Assembly (NCBI GenBank): GCA_002376725.1
Contig: DFOM01000005.1
Span: 1-37,482 of the forward strand
DNA: 37,482 nucleotides
Source: Cloacimonetes bacterium UBA3541
GTDB taxonomy: Bacteria; Cloacimonadota; Cloacimonadia; Cloacimonadales; Cloacimonadaceae
Reading direction: 5' to 3'
The notes beneath the pieces are model-generated. The model saw only the letters and a program-made list of their open reading frames with translations, ran no database searches and was not told the DNA's origin. Of the stretch, positions 34,855 through 37,482 are shown piece after piece; within the stretch, counting starts at the first letter, position 1; each line of letters begins with the position of its first letter. Made by a program: the position numbers and the translations under genes.

Positions 34855-35502
34855 ATGAAAGCTGTTCAAATCGCTGCTTCTGTTCTTTCCTGTGATTTTG
34901 CTCATTTAGCTAAAGAACTATCTCGTGCCAGTGATGCAAATCTATTTCATCTGGATATTATGGATGGGCATTATGTTCCTAACCTAACTTTTGGTCAACC
35001 TCTGGTCGCTAAAATCCGTCAATTAACTAAACTACCTCTGGATGCTCATCTGATGGTTACTAATCCTGAGGATTATGTTGCTCCTTTTGCTCATTTAGGC
35101 GTTAACTGGTTCAGTTTCCATCAAGAATGCGTGTATCACTCTCATAGAGTGGTGCAACACATCAAAAGCCTGGGTATGAAAGCAGGTATAGCACTTAATC
35201 CTGCCACACCTTTATCCACTTTAGATAGTATTCTACCTGATTTGGATTATGTTCTATTGATGAGTGTAAATCCAGGTTTCTCAGGTCAGGAATTTATTCC
35301 TTCCACTCTGGAAAAAATTAATCAGCTTAAAGATATAATTACCCAAAATGCACTCCCTACTTTAATAGAAGTGGATGGCGGAATAAATGAAACTAATGCT
35401 TCTCTGGTAATTGCTGCTGGAGCGGATATCTTGGTTTCTGCATCTTATATATTTAGCAGTAAGGATTATGGTGCAGCCATTAAATCCCTTAGGAATAATT
35501 AA
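34855..35502 (+). CDS. rpe: ribulose-phosphate 3-epimerase
   Basis: 215 residues. It interconverts ribulose 5-phosphate and xylulose 5-phosphate in the pentose phosphate pathway. TIM-barrel landmarks: IAASVLSCDFAHL, FHLDIMDGHYVPNLTFG (metal-binding His/Asp), LDAHLMVTNPEDY, VLLMSVNPGFSGQEFIP and EVDGGINETNA. Starts 4 bases after dciA, without clear SD, so coupling is likely. The product route feeds ribose 5-phosphate for the prs enzyme encoded upstream. Confidence 0.97.
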   Translation: MKAVQIAASVLSCDFAHLAKELSRASDANLFHLDIMDGHYVPNLTFGQPLVAKIRQLTKLPLDAHLMVTNPEDYVAPFAHLGVNWFSFHQECVYHSHRVVQHIKSLGMKAGIALNPATPLSTLDSILPDLDYVLLMSVNPGFSGQEFIPSTLEKINQLKDIITQNALPTLIEVDGGINETNASLVIAAGADILVSASYIFSSKDYGAAIKSLRNN

Positions 35503-35541
35503 CTAATTTAAAAGATTAACCTCTTCTCGCATTTAAAATGG

Positions 35542-35561
35542 CTGGCTTGTTTATCAACCAG
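35542..35561 (+). promoter_or_regulatory. hairpin in the ffh leader
   Basis: CTGG-C-TTG (35542-35549) pairs with CAACCAG (35555-35561) around a 5-base loop with one bulged C, about 28 bases before the ffh ATG. No U-tract follows. Could be a minor leader structure or a weak attenuator between rpe and ffh. Confidence 0.3.
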
Positions 35562-35589
35562 TAACGAAAGATAATTATAAAGGATAGCT

Positions 35590-36921
35590 ATGTTTGATTC
35601 ACTAACAAATAGATTAGATAAAGTTTTCCGTAATCTTCGTGGCAAAGGATACCTCACTGAACAAAACATAAAAGATGCTTTACGCGAAATTCGGATTGCC
35701 CTACTGGAAGCTGATGTAAACTATCGTATAGTGAAAAACTTCATCTCTGAAGTGGAAAAAAGAGCCATCGGAGAAGAAGTGATGAAATCTCTCACTCCGG
35801 GACAGCAAGTGGTGAAGATAGTTTATGAACAGCTGGTAGCTCTAATGGATACTGAGGGATTCGAACTAAAAGTTTATAACAATAAACTTACTAAAGTGAT
35901 ACTGGTAGGTTTGCAGGGCTCAGGAAAGACTACTGCTTGTGCAAAGTTGGCACTGTACTATCGGAAAAAGGGAATCAAACCTATGATGGTTGCCTGCGAT
36001 GTCTATCGTCCTGCCGCTATTGAACAACTCAAAATTCTCGGTAAACAGATTGATATCCCGGTCGTATCCGAAGATACCAAAGATGTATATAAAATCGCAG
36101 ATAATGCTTTAAAGCTTGCTAATCAACAATTAATTAATCTCCTCATCTTTGACACTGCTGGACGTTTACAGATTGATGAACCAATGATGGATGAACTGGT
36201 TCGCCTGAAAGCCCAGATTAAACCTGATTATATCCTTTTTGTGGCAGATGCAACTACCGGACAGGAAGCTGTCAATGTAGCTAAAGAATTTTACGATAAG
36301 CTCGCTTTTGATGCGGTTATGCTTACTAAATTGGATGGAGATGCACGCGGTGGTGCTGCTCTATCTATTAAAGCAGTGACGGATAGACCTATTGCCTTCG
36401 TCGGTATTGGTGAAAAAGTTAGTGACCTGGAGGTCTTCTATCCTGATAGAATGGCATCTCGGATTCTCGGTATGGGCGATGTACTCACTCTTATTGAAAA
36501 AGCAGAACAAGCTATTGATGAACAAGAAAGTGAAAAACTCGCTAAAAAGATGTTGAAAAACCAGTTCACTTTAAATGATTTTCTCAAACAGTTGCAGAAT
36601 ATCAAAAAGATGGGGTCCTTGGAATCTATTATTCGTATGATTCCCGGTCTTGGACACAAACTACCTGCTGATTTAAATATTGATGATAAAGCTATTAAAC
36701 ATATTGAAGCCATCATCCAATCTATGACCGAAAAAGAAAGAGAACATCCAGAAATAATTAATGGCAGTCGTCGACTCCGTATTGCAAGGGGAAGTGGTCA
36801 ATCAGTTACGGAAGTCAATCGTTTACTTCGTCAATTTGATGAAATGAAGAAGATGATGAAACGCTTTTCCTCTCCGCAGGGTAAAAGAGACCTGAAAAAT
36901 ATGATGAGAAGGTCAGGATGA
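35590..36921 (+). CDS. ffh: signal recognition particle protein Ffh
   Basis: 443 residues, normal length. With 4.5S RNA it binds signal peptides on ribosomes and delivers them to FtsY. N domain (1-85), G domain with GLQGSGKTT (107-115), DVYRPAAIEQL, DTAGR, TKLDGDARGGAAL and the M domain from about 295 (NQFTLNDFLKQLQNIKKMG ... ISRRLRIARGSGQSVTEVNRLL-type sequence) ending in a Met/Lys/Arg-rich tail (KKMMKRF ... NMMRRSG). SD GGATAG is weak. No 4.5S RNA gene was found in the window. Confidence 0.97.
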   Translation: MFDSLTNRLDKVFRNLRGKGYLTEQNIKDALREIRIALLEADVNYRIVKNFISEVEKRAIGEEVMKSLTPGQQVVKIVYEQLVALMDTEGFELKVYNNKLTKVILVGLQGSGKTTACAKLALYYRKKGIKPMMVACDVYRPAAIEQLKILGKQIDIPVVSEDTKDVYKIADNALKLANQQLINLLIFDTAGRLQIDEPMMDELVRLKAQIKPDYILFVADATTGQEAVNVAKEFYDKLAFDAVMLTKLDGDARGGAALSIKAVTDRPIAFVGIGEKVSDLEVFYPDRMASRILGMGDVLTLIEKAEQAIDEQESEKLAKKMLKNQFTLNDFLKQLQNIKKMGSLESIIRMIPGLGHKLPADLNIDDKAIKHIEAIIQSMTEKEREHPEIINGSRRLRIARGSGQSVTEVNRLLRQFDEMKKMMKRFSSPQGKRDLKNMMRRSG

Positions 36922-36975
36922 GCATTATCTAAATGACTCATCTACTCAATGTAATTTAATCTTCCTCCCAGATAG

Positions 36976-36993
36976 AAGTAGAATTTTCTACTT
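36976..36993 (+). terminator. possible ffh terminator hairpin
   Basis: AAGTAGAA and TTCTACTT form an AT-rich stem with a very short loop, about 55 bases after the ffh stop. The following CCCAAAAT is not a U-tract, so this is a tentative call. Confidence 0.3.
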
Positions 36994-37367
36994 TCCCAAA
37001 ATAGTTCATAAATTTATATGTTGTTGAATCTCTAAATTAGCTTTTATAATCATTCTTTTAAAGCTCACAGGTTAGATTAGCCCTTTTTTGAATATTAAAA
37101 CTCCTCTCTGTTTTTAGAAAATAAAATTATAATTTATTTGTCAAGTATTTCTTTGTAATATCTTAATCTTTTATTATCCATTTATAACTTATTGCTATTC
37201 CTTTAGTTAAAGGAATAAATTAATATTCGCAATGAGGCAATATTCAGGTTTGATTAAGCCTCTGCAAAACATTTAAACGCTCTCTAATGTCCTTCTTTGT
37301 ATCTGGTGAATATCTCAATCTTTTAAAGAGATAAATACATTACTAAAATAAAAACTGCAGGAACTGA

Positions 37368-37381
37368 CAAGCCGAAGCTTG
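37368..37381 (-). terminator. UUCG-tetraloop hairpin after the right-edge gene
   Basis: On the minus strand CAAGC-TTCG-GCTTG forms a 5-bp stem capped by a stable UUCG loop, about 20 bases after the stop of the partial gene; TTTTTATTTT follows about 12 bases later (37344-37355). Likely 3' end of that transcript. Confidence 0.5.
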
Positions 37382-37401
37382 ATTTGTCTGACGGAGGAAA
37401 C

Positions 37402-37482
37402 TTATTTCAGCATAATCATTTTCTTAATTGAGGAAAAATCACCCGAGGTCATTTTATAGAAATAAATTCCAGCCACTACTGG
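37402..37482 (-). CDS. C-terminus of a protein with FlgD/type IX-like sorting tail (5' part outside window)
   Basis: The last 26 codons of a minus-strand gene, entering from the right edge and stopping at TAA 37402-37404. The residues PVVAGIYFYKMTSGDFSSIK plus KMIMLK match the end of FlgD-like/type IX secretion C-terminal domains (pattern G-I/V-Y-F-Y-K ... K-K-M-x-L-K), and closely resemble the end of the C25 protease in this window (GVYFYKVIAKK ... MKMAILK). The protein is therefore probably secreted or surface-attached. Its N-terminal function cannot be seen. Confidence 0.75.
   Translation of the reverse strand, partial: PVVAGIYFYKMTSGDFSSIKKMIMLK

Larger units (their letters stand above)
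36922..37401. other. AT-rich intergenic region between convergent genes
   Basis: About 480 bases without a convincing gene. It holds an 8-bp hairpin just after ffh (AAGTAGAA 36976-36983 with TTCTACTT 36986-36993), a 9-bp palindrome (ATTCCTTTA 37197-37205 with TAAAGGAAT 37208-37216) and the tetraloop hairpin at 37368-37381. Confidence 0.55.

Noticed and set aside
36438..36716. Minus-strand ORF of 92 codons within ffh
   Set aside because: Antisense shadow of a clearly coding M-domain region.
37233..37320. Minus-strand frame of about 24-30 codons (RYSPDTKKDIRERL...)
   Set aside because: Reads protein-like but has only a TTG start, no SD, and no recognised family; possibly a relic or chance.

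Overview
The window looks like a piece of chromosome from a low-GC, Gram-negative (diderm) bacterium, most likely of the Candidatus Cloacimonadota lineage. LpxB and several lipoproteins imply an outer membrane. A C25 (gingipain/PorU-type) protease sits next to a PorV-type barrel and carries a FlgD/type IX-like C-terminal sorting domain. The prolyl-tRNA synthetase is the archaeal/eukaryotic type with a C-terminal zinc domain. The taxon is inferred from this gene mix, because no rRNA is present. No tRNA, rRNA, CRISPR array, prophage or insertion sequence was seen.

Layout. (1) 1-1250, minus: a DNA methyltransferase with an N-terminal helix-turn-helix, cut by the left edge, followed by about 620 bases without a gene that hold a four-copy 11-bp repeat. 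(2) 1873-4203, plus: a small membrane exporter-like protein, lpxB and a DUF374 acyltransferase, closed by a clear bidirectional terminator. (3) 4253-6991, minus: a YitT/DUF2179 membrane protein and two lipoproteins of unknown function. The second gene of this group is preceded by a 24-codon leader ORF that overlaps its start (ATGA). (4) 7117-12435, plus: a TGS-fused uridine-kinase-like protein, mutL, miaA and a cytoplasmic parvulin. (5) 12439-14167, minus: a ThiY-like binding lipoprotein and an ABC ATPase with no permease beside them. (6) 14602-25425, plus: proS, cinA, purD, then the C25 protease, the PorV-like barrel and a lipoprotein. (7) 25559-36921, plus: a long tightly packed run of an SLBB export protein, a Wzc-type tyrosine kinase, ispE, prs, rplY, pth, rpsF-ssb-rpsR-DUF2232-rplI, a membrane protein, dciA, rpe and ffh. 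(8) The right end, minus: the last 26 codons of another protein with the same kind of sorting tail.

The most interesting system is the candidate secretion/attachment module (C25 protease, PorV-like barrel and lipoprotein), with a probable cargo or sister protein at the right edge. The tyrosine-kinase/SLBB pair suggests exopolysaccharide export and appears co-transcribed with isoprenoid, PRPP and ribosomal genes. Several starts were reassigned from the longest frame on the basis of Shine-Dalgarno position: lpxB, the 5865 lipoprotein, the 24649 lipoprotein, rplY and the 33772 membrane protein. The ispE start is truly uncertain.
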